64,000 nucleotides of DNA from Meiothermus granaticius NBRC 107808 (GCF_003574355.1 NZ_QWLB01000019.1:1-64000); one strand, 5' to 3'. Numbered from the stretch's first letter, positions 7,716 to 17,646 are shown. Notes: generated from the sequence alone by a model not told the origin. Made by a program: numbers and translations.

Positions 7716-8687
7716 CTACCCCTCGAGCCGAGCCTCAGCGCGCACAAACCCTGAAAGCTGGCGCTTGGAGGGGGCCTGGAGGAATTCCCGCAGCAGACGC
7801 AGCTCCTCGGTCTCGGGCAGCTCTTCCAGGCTTCTGCCCTCCCGCAGGCGACGGAACGCGGCCTCGAGCACCCGGTAGCGCTCGCCGTTGATTCCTGCCC
7901 GGCGTAACCCCACGGTGTTGAGCCGGTAATGGCGGGCGGGATTGCCGTCGGCCAGGGTGAAAGGAAGCACATCGCGGCTCACCTTGCTGGCCCCGCCCAC
8001 CATGGCCCAGGCCCCTACCCGCACAAACTGATGCAACCCGGCCTGCCCCCCGATGATGGCATGAGGCCCCACCTGGCAGTGGCCAGAAAGCCCGACCCCT
8101 TGGGTGAGAATCACTCCGTCCCCCACCTGGCAGTCATGCCCTACGTGAACGTAGCCCATCAGGTAAGCCCCCGCGCCAATTCGGGTGGGCTGATCCAGCC
8201 GGGTGGCCCGGTGGGCGGTGACCCCCTCGCGCAGCACTGTGCCTGGGCCTACCTCGAGCCAGGTCTCCCCGCGCAGAACGAAGGTAAGCTGGGCCTCAGC
8301 CCGCAGCTCACCTTCCACTCTGGCCTCAACCTTGACCTTGCCAATGCCCCGGCGATAGTTGAGGAGCTCCCCTTCCAGAATGAGCGTATCCCCCGGCAGC
8401 ACCGGCTTCTTGAAGCGGGCGTCCTCGACCCCGACCAAAAACACCAGCCCTCCCGGCTTGGCCTCGGGTTGCTTGACCACTACTGCCACCGCGGCCTGCG
8501 CCATGGCTTCCAGGATCAACACTCCAGGCATGATCGGGTATCCAGGGAAATGCCCCTGGAAATGGGGCTCGTTAACGGTGACGTTCTTGAGGGCTCGGAA
8601 GCGCTTCTCATCGGCCTCGAGCACCCGATCTATAAGCAGGAAAGGGTAGCGGTGAGGCAGAAACTTGAGGATCTCGTAGACATCCAC
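7716..8687 (-). CDS. FabZ-LpxA fusion: hydroxyacyl-ACP dehydratase joined to a truncated LpxA acyltransferase
   Basis: A 323-residue two-domain protein. Residues 1-140 are Fab[21 protein letters not shown] carries catalytic His46 and Glu60, and the domain dehydrates 3-hydroxyacyl-ACP. Residues 141-323 are the C-terminal two thirds of LpxA, with left-handed beta-helix hexapeptides, YVHVGHDC with His184 aligned to catalytic His125 of E. coli LpxA, and a helical tail. The first 75-80 residues of LpxA are absent. It heads an operon with the LpxB-like and MsbA-like genes. GTG start at 8685-8687, six bases after a TAAGAT box. Both active sites look intact; the fused architecture is unusual. Confidence 0.85.
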   Translation of the reverse strand: MDVYEILKFLPHRYPFLLIDRVLEADEKRFRALKNVTVNEPHFQGHFPGYPIMPGVLILEAMAQAAVAVVVKQPEAKPGGLVFLVGVEDARFKKPVLPGDTLILEGELLNYRRGIGKVKVEARVEGELRAEAQLTFVLRGETWLEVGPGTVLREGVTAHRATRLDQPTRIGAGAYLMGYVHVGHDCQVGDGVILTQGVGLSGHCQVGPHAIIGGQAGLHQFVRVGAWAMVGGASKVSRDVLPFTLADGNPARHYRLNTVGLRRAGINGERYRVLEAAFRRLREGRSLEELPETEELRLLREFLQAPSKRQLSGFVRAEARLEG

Positions 8688-8693
8688 GGCTCT

Positions 8694-8699
8694 ATCTTA
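8694..8699 (-). promoter_or_regulatory. -10 box TAAGAT, leaderless start of the lipid A-like operon
   Basis: On the minus strand TAAGAT is followed by six bases and then the GTG start of the FabZ-LpxA gene. This supports both the GTG start and leaderless translation. Confidence 0.5.
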
Positions 8700-8747
8700 C
8701 TGGCCCCAACCGGTCTTGCAGATTACCGTTTCAACCTGGGAGCGGTT

Positions 8748-8753
8748 TAGACT
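8748..8753 (+). promoter_or_regulatory. -10 box TAGACT, leaderless start of gnd
   Basis: TAGACT lies seven bases before the ATG at 8761. It selects this ATG over an in-frame start 15 codons upstream that would run through the promoter. Confidence 0.55.
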
Positions 8754-8760
8754 AAGCAGC

Positions 8761-9666
8761 ATGGAGATTGCCTTTATCGGATTGGGCCGCATGGGCGGCA
8801 ATATGGCGCGGCGCTTGATGCGCTCGGGGTTCCGGGTGGTGGGCTATGACCACAACCCCACCGCAGCCCAGGCTTTAGCCGCGGAGGGATTGGTGGCCGC
8901 CGCCAGTCTGTCCGAACTGGTGGGGCAGCTCTCAGCCCCGCGCACCGTCTGGCTGATGCTTCCAGCCGGTGAGATCACCGAAGCCACGCTGAACACGCTC
9001 AGCACCCTTCTGGCCCCAGGGGATCTGCTCATTGATGGCGGGAACGCCTATTACAAGGACTCCCAGCGCCGGGCGGCAGCCCTGGCGGAGAAGGGAATCC
9101 AGTTTGCCGATGTGGGGGTTTCGGGTGGGGTATGGGGCTTAGAGAATGGCTACGGGCTGATGTATGGCAGCCCGGAAGCCGTGGAGGGGCGGCTCGAGCC
9201 CCTCATGAAAGCCCTAGCCCCGGCTCCAGACAAGGGCTGGCTGCGGGCCGGGCCCGTAGGAGCCGGGCATTTCACCAAGATGGTGCACAACGGCATCGAG
9301 TACGGCATGATGCAGGCCCTGGCCGAGGGCTTGAACCTGATTCACCATAAACGAGACCTGAACGTGGACCTGGCCGCGCTCACCGAGGCCTGGCGCTACG
9401 GTACGGTGATCCGCAGTTGGCTCTTGGACCTCACCGCGCAGTACCTGGCCAGTGACCAGAGCCTAGAGCGCATTGCCCCGGTGGTGGAGGACTCTGGCGA
9501 GGGCCGCTGGACGGTGTTGGAGGCGATCGAGCTGGGGGTGCCGATCCCGGTGATCACCCAGTCGCTGTACACCCGTTTTGAGAGCCAAGACCCTGAGGAC
9601 TACGATGAGCGCCTCCTGGCCATCATGCGCAAGATGTTCGGCGGTCACGCGGTAACCAAGCTCTAA
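8761..9666 (+). CDS. gnd: 6-phosphogluconate dehydrogenase, short decarboxylating type
   Basis: A 301-residue cytoplasmic enzyme that oxidises and decarboxylates 6-phosphogluconate to ribulose 5-phosphate. It starts with the Rossmann motif IGLGRMGGNMARRL. It then shows DVGVSGGVWGLENGY (substrate-binding segment) and the catalytic GAGHFTKMVHNGIEYGMMQ, with Lys and Asn-Glu residues. It belongs to the short (about 300 residue) YqeC/GndA-like class, not the 470-residue E. coli class; this class is often NAD-dependent. It leads the operon with zwf and pgl, giving the whole oxidative pentose phosphate branch. Confidence 0.93.
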   Translation: MEIAFIGLGRMGGNMARRLMRSGFRVVGYDHNPTAAQALAAEGLVAAASLSELVGQLSAPRTVWLMLPAGEITEATLNTLSTLLAPGDLLIDGGNAYYKDSQRRAAALAEKGIQFADVGVSGGVWGLENGYGLMYGSPEAVEGRLEPLMKALAPAPDKGWLRAGPVGAGHFTKMVHNGIEYGMMQALAEGLNLIHHKRDLNVDLAALTEAWRYGTVIRSWLLDLTAQYLASDQSLERIAPVVEDSGEGRWTVLEAIELGVPIPVITQSLYTRFESQDPEDYDERLLAIMRKMFGGHAVTKL

Positions 9667-9713
9667 ATCCCAGACTCCAGGCCGATTTCGCCTTCCCTCC
9701 TTCGGAGACTTCC

Positions 9714-11084
9714 ATGATTGATCTGGTCATCTTTGGCGCCACCGGCGACCTGGCCGCGCGCAAGCTCTTCCCGGCCCTCTATGAGCTCGAGGCCGCCCGC
9801 TACCTCCCCAGTGAGGTACGCATCCTGGGCGTAGGGCGCAAGCCCTGGAGCAACGAGGAGTTCATCCAGCACCTACGTCAAAGCCTGCAGGAGTTCCAGG
9901 AGCCCCTGGACGGTGAGGTGGCCGAGCGGCTGCTGGGGCGGGCCGCGTACCACTCCATGGAGTACACCCCTGAGGGCTTTCGCTCCCTGGCCGAAGCCAG
10001 CGCGGACTCGAGCCTGTTTTACCTCTCCTTGCCCCCGGACGCCTTTCCCACCATTGGGGTTGGGCTAGGGCAGGCCGGTCTCTCCGAGCAAACGCGTGGG
10101 TTCCGCCGCCTGATCGTGGAAAAACCCTTCGGCGAGGACCTGCAGAGCGCGCTGAGCTTGCAGAAAACCCTCACCCAGTACTGGGATGAAAGCCAAATCC
10201 TGCGGATTGACCACTTCTTGGGTAAAGAGGCCGTGCAAAACATCTTGGTCTTCCGCTTTGCCAACAGCTGGCTCGAGCCCCTATGGAATGCCCGCTACAT
10301 CGCTCAGGTGCAGATTACCGCCGCGGAGAGCATCGGCATCGAGGGGCGGGGGGCTTTCTATGACAAGGTGGGGGCGCTGCGGGACATGATGCAAAACCAC
10401 ATGATGCAGCTCCTGACCCTCTCGGCCCTGGAGCCCCCTCCCCGCTTTGAGGCCGATTTGCTGAGCAACGAAAAGGTCAAGGCCCTGCGCTCGGCCCGGC
10501 CTTTGAGCCCAGAGGATATCGTGCGCGGGCAGTACCAGGGCTACCGCGAGGAAGCCGGAAACCCCCAGAGCCACACCGAAACCTTTGCCGCGCTGCGGCT
10601 CTATCTGGATAACTGGCGTTGGAAAGGGGTGCCCTTTTACCTGCGCACGGGCAAGGCCCTGAGCCGCAAAAACACCACCATCGCCCTACAGTTTCGTGAC
10701 CCCCCCACCCAGCTCTTCGCCGACAGCAGCATAGACCCAGGCTCGGGCTGGGTGGAGCTCGAGCTGCAGCCCAAGGAGGCCATGCACCTGGAGGTCCAGG
10801 TCAAAACCCCCGGCCTCCAGTTTGCCAGCCGCCCGGTCACCCTCACCACCCCTACCGGCAACGGCAACCGGCTCGAGCTCTCGGCGTATGCCACCCTGAT
10901 GCTCGACGCCCTGAAGGGCGAGCGCAGCTTGTTCATCCGCTTCGATGAGGTGGAGTATGCCTGGCGCCTGCTCGAGCCGGTGCTGCACACCCCCTGCCCC
11001 ACCGAGACCTATTCGGTGGGCTCAGAAGGCCCCGGCGGGCAGCACTATCTGATGGAACCCCACCACCGTTGGCGGCCCTTATGA
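9714..11084 (+). CDS. zwf: Glucose-6-phosphate dehydrogenase
   Basis: A 456-residue enzyme converting glucose 6-phosphate to 6-phosphogluconolactone. The N terminus has the nucleotide-binding motif FGATGDLAARKLFPAL. The active-site signature RIDHFLGKEAVQN follows near 162-174, with the catalytic His later in MQNHMMQLL. Length is slightly under the usual 480-490 but covers both domains. It begins 47 bases after gnd; a GGAG lies about ten bases before the ATG. Its TGA overlaps the pgl ATG (ATGA), showing translational coupling. Confidence 0.95.
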   Translation: MIDLVIFGATGDLAARKLFPALYELEAARYLPSEVRILGVGRKPWSNEEFIQHLRQSLQEFQEPLDGEVAERLLGRAAYHSMEYTPEGFRSLAEASADSSLFYLSLPPDAFPTIGVGLGQAGLSEQTRGFRRLIVEKPFGEDLQSALSLQKTLTQYWDESQILRIDHFLGKEAVQNILVFRFANSWLEPLWNARYIAQVQITAAESIGIEGRGAFYDKVGALRDMMQNHMMQLLTLSALEPPPRFEADLLSNEKVKALRSARPLSPEDIVRGQYQGYREEAGNPQSHTETFAALRLYLDNWRWKGVPFYLRTGKALSRKNTTIALQFRDPPTQLFADSSIDPGSGWVELELQPKEAMHLEVQVKTPGLQFASRPVTLTTPTGNGNRLELSAYATLMLDALKGERSLFIRFDEVEYAWRLLEPVLHTPCPTETYSVGSEGPGGQHYLMEPHHRWRPL

Positions 11085-11728
11085 ACCCCACCCTCCAGAC
11101 TTTCCCCACCCCTCAGGCGGCTTCTGAAGCCTTGGCCGCCCTTCTGGCGGAGCGGTTATCGGCGGGCGGGCGGGCCGTGCTCAGCGGAGGAAACACCCCC
11201 CTTGCGGCCTACAGGCTGTGGGGGCAGCGCGATATCCTCTGGAACCGCGTCCAGCTCATGGCCTCCGATGAGCGCTGCTTGCCTGCGGATCATCCCGAGC
11301 GCAACGACAACAGCATCCCCGCCGCGATCGGCCCCCGCCGGTACACCTACCACCGCTTCCCCGCCGAGCGGGGCCCAGAAGCCGCGGCCTCGGCCATGGA
11401 GCCGGTGGTGGCTGGGTTGCTGCCCTTCGACCTGGTGGTGCTGGGACTGGGGGAGGACGGGCATACCGCCAGCCTGTTCCCAGGCCAGCCGCTCGAGACC
11501 TCAGCCCTGGTCGTCCCGGTGCACAATGCCCCCAAACCGCCACCGGAGCGGGTCTCGCTCTCGGTCAGGGCCCTCTCTCAAACCCAACTGGTGGTCTACT
11601 TCGTGACCGGCGAGGGCAAGCGCGGGGCGCTGAAGCGGTTCTTGGGCGGTGAAAACCTTCCCCCCCAGCACATCCGCGCCCCCGAGGTCTGGGTGCTGTG
11701 TGATCGTGCCGCCTATCCCGCTCAATGA
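11081..11728 (+). CDS. pgl: 6-phosphogluconolactonase
   Basis: A 215-residue enzyme of the NagB-like lactonase family, hydrolysing 6-phosphogluconolactone. Motifs are AVLSGGNTPLAAYRLW (sugar phosphate loop), MASDERCLPADHPERNDN and LVVLGLGEDGHTASLFPG, whose Glu-Asp-Gly-His carries the catalytic histidine. The ATG at 11081 overlaps the zwf stop; this beats an alternative start four codons upstream. Last gene of the gnd-zwf-pgl operon. The next gene is convergent, 20 bases away. Confidence 0.93.
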   Translation: MNPTLQTFPTPQAASEALAALLAERLSAGGRAVLSGGNTPLAAYRLWGQRDILWNRVQLMASDERCLPADHPERNDNSIPAAIGPRRYTYHRFPAERGPEAAASAMEPVVAGLLPFDLVVLGLGEDGHTASLFPGQPLETSALVVPVHNAPKPPPERVSLSVRALSQTQLVVYFVTGEGKRGALKRFLGGENLPPQHIRAPEVWVLCDRAAYPAQ

Positions 11729-11748
11729 GCTTTGACCGGTTCAAGGCT

Positions 11749-12876
11749 TCAAACAATGTTGCGCTCCAGCACCGCCTGCCGCTGGAGGAAGCGCTCGTAG
11801 CGCAGGGGGCCAATCTCGAGGCTTCTGGCCCTGCCATCGGCGATTTCCTCAGCCATCAACACCCCCACCATCGCAGCCTGCTGGACCCCATGCCCGGAAA
11901 AGCCACAGGCATTGGCCCAGCCCTCAACCCCCGGCATCCACCCCAGAATGGGGTTGTGGTCAGGGGTTACCTCGTAGTAGCCCCACCACGAGGCCTTGCG
12001 GTCGAGGGCGGCCTGCTCCAACCAGGGAAAGCGGGCCAGGCCCACCTCGAGGGTAGGCTCGAGCCAGTCCCAGTCCATGCCCTCCACAAACCCCTCATCG
12101 GCGGGATTGCTTCGCCCAAAGATCAGGCGCGCTCCCTCCGAGCGGAACCAAAACCCACTGTCCAGGTCTATCGTCAACGGATAACGGTGGGGCCAGGGCA
12201 ACGGCCCGGTGGCATAGACCATCCGCCGTGCCGGCTGCACCGGGATCTCCAGCCCAGCCCTCCGCCCCACCTCTCCGGCCCAAGCTCCTGCGGCGTTCAG
12301 CACGCAACCCGCCGAGAAGCCGCCCCGGCTGGTCTCGAGCCGCCAGCCTCCGCTGAGGGCCCTGGCCTGCAGAAGCTCGGTCTCGAGGTGCAGGTGGGCC
12401 CCCAGTTCCCGGGCCCGCCGCAGATATCCCAGGGTGATGCCGTGGGGGTCCACGACGCCATCGGCAGGCCCATAGGTGGCTCCGGCCAATCCGTCAGGGA
12501 CAAACTCCACCACGCGCTGGGCCGCTTCTAGGGGCAAAACCTCGACCGGTACCCCCAGGTCGCGCTGCAGGGCCACGCTCTTCCGGTGAGCAGGCCATTC
12601 CGCCACCGGAACCAACAGCAGATACCCCAACTGGGTATAAGCGGCCTCGGGCATCTCCCGGTAGGCCTGAATGCTCTTCCAGGACAACAAGATATTGGTG
12701 GCCTGGCTGAACTGCACCCGTACCCCTGCTGCGCTGCGTCCGGTAGAGCCCCCTGCCGGGATGGGGGCGGCCTCGAGGATCCGCACCGACAGCCCCCGCT
12801 CGGCCAAGCGGTAGGCGCAGGAAGCCCCCACAATTCCAGCCCCAATCACAACCACATCAGCGGTAGGTTCCGACAC
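11749..12876 (-). CDS. FAD-dependent amine/amino acid oxidoreductase (DadA / sarcosine oxidase beta type)
   Basis: A 375-residue flavoprotein of the DAO superfamily. It has VVIGAGIVGASCAYRLAERG at the N terminus (FAD binding), GSTGRSAAGVRVQFS just after it, and CGFSGHGVQQAAMVGVLMAE near the C terminus, the pattern of sarcosine/glycine oxidases and DadA. The likely reaction is oxidation of a secondary or D-amino acid such as sarcosine, glycine or D-alanine; which one cannot be read. I take the GTG at 12874-12876, six bases after a TATGCT box, over an ATG 20 codons upstream. It is divergent from the subtilase. Confidence 0.82.
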   Translation of the reverse strand: MSEPTADVVVIGAGIVGASCAYRLAERGLSVRILEAAPIPAGGSTGRSAAGVRVQFSQATNILLSWKSIQAYREMPEAAYTQLGYLLLVPVAEWPAHRKSVALQRDLGVPVEVLPLEAAQRVVEFVPDGLAGATYGPADGVVDPHGITLGYLRRARELGAHLHLETELLQARALSGGWRLETSRGGFSAGCVLNAAGAWAGEVGRRAGLEIPVQPARRMVYATGPLPWPHRYPLTIDLDSGFWFRSEGARLIFGRSNPADEGFVEGMDWDWLEPTLEVGLARFPWLEQAALDRKASWWGYYEVTPDHNPILGWMPGVEGWANACGFSGHGVQQAAMVGVLMAEEIADGRARSLEIGPLRYERFLQRQAVLERNIV

Positions 12877-12882
12877 GCTGCT

Positions 12883-12888
12883 AGCATA
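12883..12888 (-). promoter_or_regulatory. -10 box TATGCT, leaderless start of the FAD oxidoreductase
   Basis: On the minus strand TATGCT plus six bases precedes GTG at 12876. It marks the start and shortens the protein relative to the longest reading frame. Confidence 0.5.
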
Positions 12889-12979
12889 CCTGGCCTGGGG
12901 GGAAATGTCGTTCCCCAGGCTCGAGGCAAACCCCAAGAAACCTTTAGGCTCACCTCAAGCGGGGTTCCAAAACCAAGGC

Positions 12980-12985
12980 TAGCCT
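12980..12985 (+). promoter_or_regulatory. -10 box TAGCCT, leaderless start of the subtilase
   Basis: TAGCCT ends six bases before the ATG at 12992, with no Shine-Dalgarno between. Confidence 0.5.
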
Positions 12986-12991
12986 AGGGAC

Positions 12992-14887
12992 ATGACCCTG
13001 CGCGCAGTGCTCCTCTTTTTGCTGCTCCTGACCTGCCCCTTAGGGCTCGCGCAAAAGGCCGGCAGCGATCCCATGGTAGAGGTGATCCTCGAGTTCGGGG
13101 GGCCGGCCCTGCCCAAAGGCCAGGCCCGCCAAGAGCTCATCCGTACCCTACAGAGCCATTTGGGCAAAATGAGGCTCAAGCTCAAGGTTCAGGCCAAAGA
13201 GGGCTTCTGGTCTAGCCAGAGCCTCCTGGTGCGGCTTCCCCAGTCTCAGGTAGGCGCATTGGTCAATCTGCCTGGGGTGGTGCGGGTTTATCCCAACCGG
13301 CCGGTCAAGCTGGTGCGTGGGGTGGCCAATGCCCTAGCAGTGCCCAGCGATCAGGGCAGCAACTGGGCTTTGGAGGCCATCGGGGCCCAAACCCTGTGGG
13401 CCGCTGGGCTGAAGGGGCAAGGCATCCGCATCGGCCATCTGGATACGGGGGTGGATGCCTCCCACCCCGCCCTTAGGGGCAAGGTGGCCGCTTTTGCCGC
13501 GATTGACGCCGATGGCACAGCCCATCCAGGCCAGCCCTACGACTCGGCCCAACACGGCACCTATACCGCCGGATTGCTGGTGGGGGACCAGGTGGGGGTG
13601 GCTCCCGAGGCCAAGGTCGTCTCGGCGCTGGTGCTTCCCGAGGGGAACGGAACCCTGGCCCAGGTGTTGGGCGGGCTGGACTGGGTATTGGAGCAAAACG
13701 TCAACATCGTTTCGATGTCGCTGGGGATGGAGGGCAACTGGAATGAGTTTGCCCCGGTGATCGAGCGGATGAAGCAGCTAGGGGTGCTGCCGGTGTTCGC
13801 CATCGGCAACAGCGGCTCCACTACCACCTCGCCGGGCAACCTCCCTGGGGTGCTGGGAATTGGGGCGGTAGATCAGACCAACCAACTCGCCCCCTTCAGC
13901 AGCCGAGGGGAGGTGCGCTGGGGCGACCCTTACAACCAGGTGGTGCAGAAGCCAGATCTGGTAGCCCCTGGGGTGAGCGTGGTGTCCACCATTCCTGGGG
14001 GGCGCTACCTGGCCATGAGCGGCACCTCGAGCAGCACCGCCTTGGTGGCAGGAAGCGCCGCGCTCTTGATGTCGGGCGGGGCCAGGGCCGATGCGGTGAA
14101 AAATGCCCTGTTGAGCACCGCGCTGCCCCTCCAGAGCGGAAGCGGCAAGGGCCTCATCCACCTGAGTCAGGCTTGGGCGGCTTTGGGGGGAACCCCGGTA
14201 CAGCAAGCTCAGCCTCTCCCCAGCCCCAGCAACCTACAGGCCAAGGTTCAGGAGGGCAAGATCATCCTCAGTTGGGATCCGGTGCCTGGGGCTACCGGCT
14301 ACCAGGTGCGGGAGCTGAGCTCGAGCGGGCCGCAGTGGGTTCAGGCTCCGCCCTTTGTGGATACCGACCTGAAGCGGGGGAGTCCCTACCGCTACGAGGT
14401 CAAAGCCCTCAAGGGCAACCAGAGCAGCCCCGGCAGCGAGGTGCTGGTGGTGAACTTCTCGGCCAAGGGGCAGCCCACCCCGCCCCCTCCAAGCCGCAAG
14501 TCGGCGCTCCTGGTGGTGGAGACCGACGGCTTGGACGGCGGCAAAGCGGCTCTGGAAGCCCTGGGCTGGAAGCCGGAGGTGCTGAAGATCAGGCCCTCTC
14601 AGCGGCCCGGCCTGGACACCCTCAAAAACTACCCCGTGGTGGTTTGGGTGCTGGGGAAAGACTGGGCCCAAAACTGGCCGGATCCCCTCCGGCTGATGCT
14701 GCGCGGCTGGGTGCAGTCCGGGGGCCGCCTGCTCTTGATCAGCCAGGAGGATAAGAAATCGCCCATCTCCGAGATCACCCGCTACGGCAGCGGGCAGGCG
14801 GTCTTCCTCAGCGGTGAGCTAACCCGACTTTCCCTAGAGGAACGAGCCGGCATCTACCAAAAGGTTCTCGGCGACCTATTGCCCTGA
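12992..14887 (+). CDS. Secreted S8 subtilisin-like protease with FnIII and C-terminal domain
   Basis: A 631-residue exported serine protease. A signal peptide covers about 1-20 (hydrophobic run, cleavage near LGLA-Q). An inhibitor-I9-like propeptide covers about 28-105. The catalytic domain has Asp151 in [10 protein letters not shown], His188 in QHGTYTAG, oxyanion Asn273 and Ser346 in [12 protein letters not shown]; the proline usual after GTSxAT is Ala350. A fibronectin type III module follows (about 408-490). The last 130 residues ([11 protein letters not shown] onward, with SGGRLLLIS) look like a glutamine-amidotransferase-like alpha/beta domain, an uncommon addition. The stop overlaps the convergent gcvPB by 12 bp. 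Confidence 0.88.
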   Translation: MTLRAVLLFLLLLTCPLGLAQKAGSDPMVEVILEFGGPALPKGQARQELIRTLQSHLGKMRLKLKVQAKEGFWSSQSLLVRLPQSQVGALVNLPGVVRVYPNRPVKLVRGVANALAVPSDQGSNWALEAIGAQTLWAAGLKGQGIRIGHLDTGVDASHPALRGKVAAFAAIDADGTAHPGQPYDSAQHGTYTAGLLVGDQVGVAPEAKVVSALVLPEGNGTLAQVLGGLDWVLEQNVNIVSMSLGMEGNWNEFAPVIERMKQLGVLPVFAIGNSGSTTTSPGNLPGVLGIGAVDQTNQLAPFSSRGEVRWGDPYNQVVQKPDLVAPGVSVVSTIPGGRYLAMSGTSSSTALVAGSAALLMSGGARADAVKNALLSTALPLQSGSGKGLIHLSQAWAALGGTPVQQAQPLPSPSNLQAKVQEGKIILSWDPVPGATGYQVRELSSSGPQWVQAPPFVDTDLKRGSPYRYEVKALKGNQSSPGSEVLVVNFSAKGQPTPPPPSRKSALLVVETDGLDGGKAALEALGWKPEVLKIRPSQRPGLDTLKNYPVVVWVLGKDWAQNWPDPLRLMLRGWVQSGGRLLLISQEDKKSPISEITRYGSGQAVFLSGELTRLSLEERAGIYQKVLGDLLP

Positions 14888-16333
14888 AGGCTCCCAGCGC
14901 AGCTTGGGCTTGCGGTTGGCCTGAAGCTCGTCCAAGCGGCGTACCGGGGTGGTGTAAGGGGCCCCCTCGAGCCACTCCTTACCTCGGCGCACCACCTCCC
15001 CCAAGGCCTGGGCAAAGGCCTCGAGGGTCTCCCGGGTCTCGGTCTCGGTGGGCTCCACCATCAGGGCCTCCTTGACGATGAGCGGGAAGTACACCGTGGG
15101 GGGGTGGAATCCTAGCTCCAAGAGACCTTTGGCGATGTCCACGGTTTTGAAGCCCTCAGGCGGCTGCGCCACAAACTCGTGCATGCAAAGCCGGTCATAG
15201 GGAATGCGGTACCCCTGCTCTTTGAGCAGCTCCTTGAGGTAGTTGGCGTTAAGTACAGCCAGGGCCGCGCTCCTTTGAATCCCCTCCCGGCCCAGCATCC
15301 GAATGTAGACATACGCCCGAACCAAAGCCCCAAAGTTGCCATAGAAGCTCTTGACCTGACCGATGCTCTGCGGGCGGTCATAGTCTAGGGCAAACCCCTC
15401 CCCTCGCCGAACCACCTGGGGGGAGGGCAGAAAGGGCTCGAGGTGGGCTTTAACCCCCACCGGGCCGCTGCCCGGCCCCCCTCCGCCATGGGGCACGGTA
15501 AAGGTCTTGTGCAGGTTGAGGTGCACCACGTCAAAGCCCATATCCCCAGGCCGGGCCACCCCCATGATGGCGTTGAGGTTGGCCCCGTCGTAGTACATCT
15601 GCGCCCCTACCGCGTGGGCCGCCTCGGCGATGGCGCGAATCTGATGTTCAAAGAGCCCCAGGGTGTTGGGGTTGGTGAGCATGATCGCGGCCACATGTGG
15701 GCCGAGCGCGCGTCGTAGGGCCTCCAGGTCCACCTCGCCGTCCGGGCCCGAGGGGATCTCCTGCACGGTATAGCCAGCCATGCTGGCGGTGGCTGGGTTG
15801 GAGCCGTGGGCCGAGTCCGGGACCAACACCACCCGGCGCTGGTCGTGCTCCCCGCGCGAGGCGTGGTAGGCCCGGATGGTCAGGATACCGGTGAGTTCGC
15901 CGTGGGCCCCAGCGGCGGGCTGAAGGGTGGTGGCTTCCATCCCGGTAATCTCGGAAAGATCTGCCTGCAGCTCGTACATCAGCTGTAAGGCACCCTGGGC
16001 GGTCTCCGGGGCCTGATAGGGGTGCAGATCGGCAAAAAGGGCCACCGCCGCCTCGTGCACCTTGGGATTGTATTTCATGGTGCACGATCCCAGCGGATAG
16101 AAGGTCACGTCAATTCCGATCTGGCGGCGCGAGAGGCCGGTGTAGTGGCGCACCAGGGTCAGCTCATCCACCTCAGGCAGCCGGGGGGGCTCCGGGCGCA
16201 GATTCTCGGCCCCCAGCAGGGCGGTTAGGTCGGCCTGGGGAACCGCGGGGGGCCGCACCCCCCGCCGCCCCGGAACGCTCTTCTCGAAAATTAGGGGGGA
16301 CTCGAGCCGGGTTTCCTTTTTCTCGGCAATCAT
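14876..16333 (-). CDS. gcvPB: Glycine dehydrogenase (decarboxylating) subunit 2
   Basis: A 485-residue PLP subunit of the glycine cleavage P-protein. With GcvPA it decarboxylates glycine and transfers aminomethyl to the GcvH lipoyl arm. The PLP lysine lies in [31 protein letters not shown] and [12 protein letters not shown] are typical of the C-terminal half of P-protein. The ATG at 16331-16333 overlaps the gcvPA stop (ATGA). The frame stays open 63 codons further up inside gcvPA, but that stretch is low-complexity Arg/Gly shadow sequence. Last gene of the gcv operon. Confidence 0.95.
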   Translation of the reverse strand: MIAEKKETRLESPLIFEKSVPGRRGVRPPAVPQADLTALLGAENLRPEPPRLPEVDELTLVRHYTGLSRRQIGIDVTFYPLGSCTMKYNPKVHEAAVALFADLHPYQAPETAQGALQLMYELQADLSEITGMEATTLQPAAGAHGELTGILTIRAYHASRGEHDQRRVVLVPDSAHGSNPATASMAGYTVQEIPSGPDGEVDLEALRRALGPHVAAIMLTNPNTLGLFEHQIRAIAEAAHAVGAQMYYDGANLNAIMGVARPGDMGFDVVHLNLHKTFTVPHGGGGPGSGPVGVKAHLEPFLPSPQVVRRGEGFALDYDRPQSIGQVKSFYGNFGALVRAYVYIRMLGREGIQRSAALAVLNANYLKELLKEQGYRIPYDRLCMHEFVAQPPEGFKTVDIAKGLLELGFHPPTVYFPLIVKEALMVEPTETETRETLEAFAQALGEVVRRGKEWLEGAPYTTPVRRLDELQANRKPKLRWEPSGQ

Positions 16334-17646
16334 GCCAGCACCTCGCGTAGGGCGGCCTCGAGAGCGGCCAGATCTTCTTCGGTGTGAACCTCGGTAGCGG
16401 CGAAAAGGGCCAGGTTCTGGCCGTATTCCTCGGGAACCGGTACCGCAGCATGCAAGCCCCGCTCGGCCAGGCGCGAGCGCACCTCCACCGGAGGCTTGGG
16501 CAGCTCGAGGACGAACTCGCAAAAGTAGGGCTCAGGGGTGAGCTGCCGAACCCCCGGAATGGCCCGCAGGCGCTGGGCCAGGTCATGGGCGTTCAGGACC
16601 GAGCGGGTAGCCACCTCCCGAAAGCCCTGGGGCCCCAAGGCCCCCAAGTACACCGCGCCCATCAGGGCGGTGAGCTGGGCATTGGTGGTGATGTTGGACT
16701 TGGCCTTGCCCCGCCGAATGTACTGCTCACGGGCCTGCAGGGTCAGGATATACCCTCGTTTGCCGTCAGCATCGGTGGTCTCGGAGACCAGCCGCCCCGG
16801 AAGCTGGCGCACCAGGTTTTCCCGGACCGCCATAAAGCCAAACTGCGGCCCGCCAAAGGCCATGGCATTGCCCAAGGGCTGGCCCTCCCCTACGGCAATA
16901 TCGGCCCCGTAGCTCCCAGGGGGCTTGAGCAGGGCCAGCGAGAGCGCATCCACCACTGCGACAAACAGCGCCCCCGCCGCATGAGCGGCCTCGGCCAAGG
17001 GGGCCAGGTTTTCAACCGTACCCAGGAAGTTGGGGTTCGCCCCCACCACCGCCCCCACCTCTGGGCCAATCATCGCCGGTGGGGTTTTACCCGATTGCAG
17101 CGGAAGGGTCTCGAGCTCCGCCCCAATCGCATCCAGGTAGGTCTTGAGGACCTTACGGTACTCCGGATGCACCCCCTGCGAGATGAGCACCTGGCTGCGC
17201 CCCGTCTCACGCAGGGCCAACAGCACCCCTTCGGCCACGGCGGTCGAGCCGTCGTACAACGAGGCATTGGAGACCGGCAGGCCGGTCAGCTCGGAGATCA
17301 TGGTCTGGTATTCAAAGATGGCCTGGAGCAGGCCCTGGCTGGCCTCGGGCTGGTAGGGGGTATAGGCCGAGAGAAACTCCGCTCGAGTGGCCAGCGGCCC
17401 TACCGCAGCGGGAATGTAGTGCGCCCGCAGCCCACCCCCCAAGAAGCTCCCCGCGGCCGAGTGGTTTTTGGCCGCCAGTTCATGCAGCTTGCGCATCATC
17501 TCGGCTTCGGAAAGGGGGGCCGGTAGGTTGAGGGGGGGAAACAGCAGGTCTTGGGGCAGCTCGCGGAAAAGATCAGGCAGATCCTCTGCCCCAACCTTGG
17601 CCAGCATGGCCTCGAGGTCTTGGGGGGTGTGGGGGGTGTAGTCCAT
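16330..17646 (-). CDS. gcvPA: Glycine dehydrogenase (decarboxylating) subunit 1
   Basis: A 438-residue fold-type I subunit without the PLP lysine, pairing with GcvPB. Thermophiles commonly split the P-protein this way. Family features are [15 protein letters not shown] at the start, [15 protein letters not shown] and [14 protein letters not shown] early, and the later segment [16 protein letters not shown] chose the ATG at 17644-17646 because homologues start MDYTPHT; another ATG lies four codons upstream (17658). It is 81 bases downstream of gcvH. Confidence 0.94.
   Translation of the reverse strand: MDYTPHTPQDLEAMLAKVGAEDLPDLFRELPQDLLFPPLNLPAPLSEAEMMRKLHELAAKNHSAAGSFLGGGLRAHYIPAAVGPLATRAEFLSAYTPYQPEASQGLLQAIFEYQTMISELTGLPVSNASLYDGSTAVAEGVLLALRETGRSQVLISQGVHPEYRKVLKTYLDAIGAELETLPLQSGKTPPAMIGPEVGAVVGANPNFLGTVENLAPLAEAAHAAGALFVAVVDALSLALLKPPGSYGADIAVGEGQPLGNAMAFGGPQFGFMAVRENLVRQLPGRLVSETTDADGKRGYILTLQAREQYIRRGKAKSNITTNAQLTALMGAVYLGALGPQGFREVATRSVLNAHDLAQRLRAIPGVRQLTPEPYFCEFVLELPKPPVEVRSRLAERGLHAAVPVPEEYGQNLALFAATEVHTEEDLAALEAALREVLA

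Noticed and set aside
16334-16522. N-terminal extension of gcvPB by 63 residues
   Set aside because: The extension lies wholly within gcvPA in another frame, is low-complexity Arg/Gly, and the ATG overlapping the gcvPA stop matches the family start.
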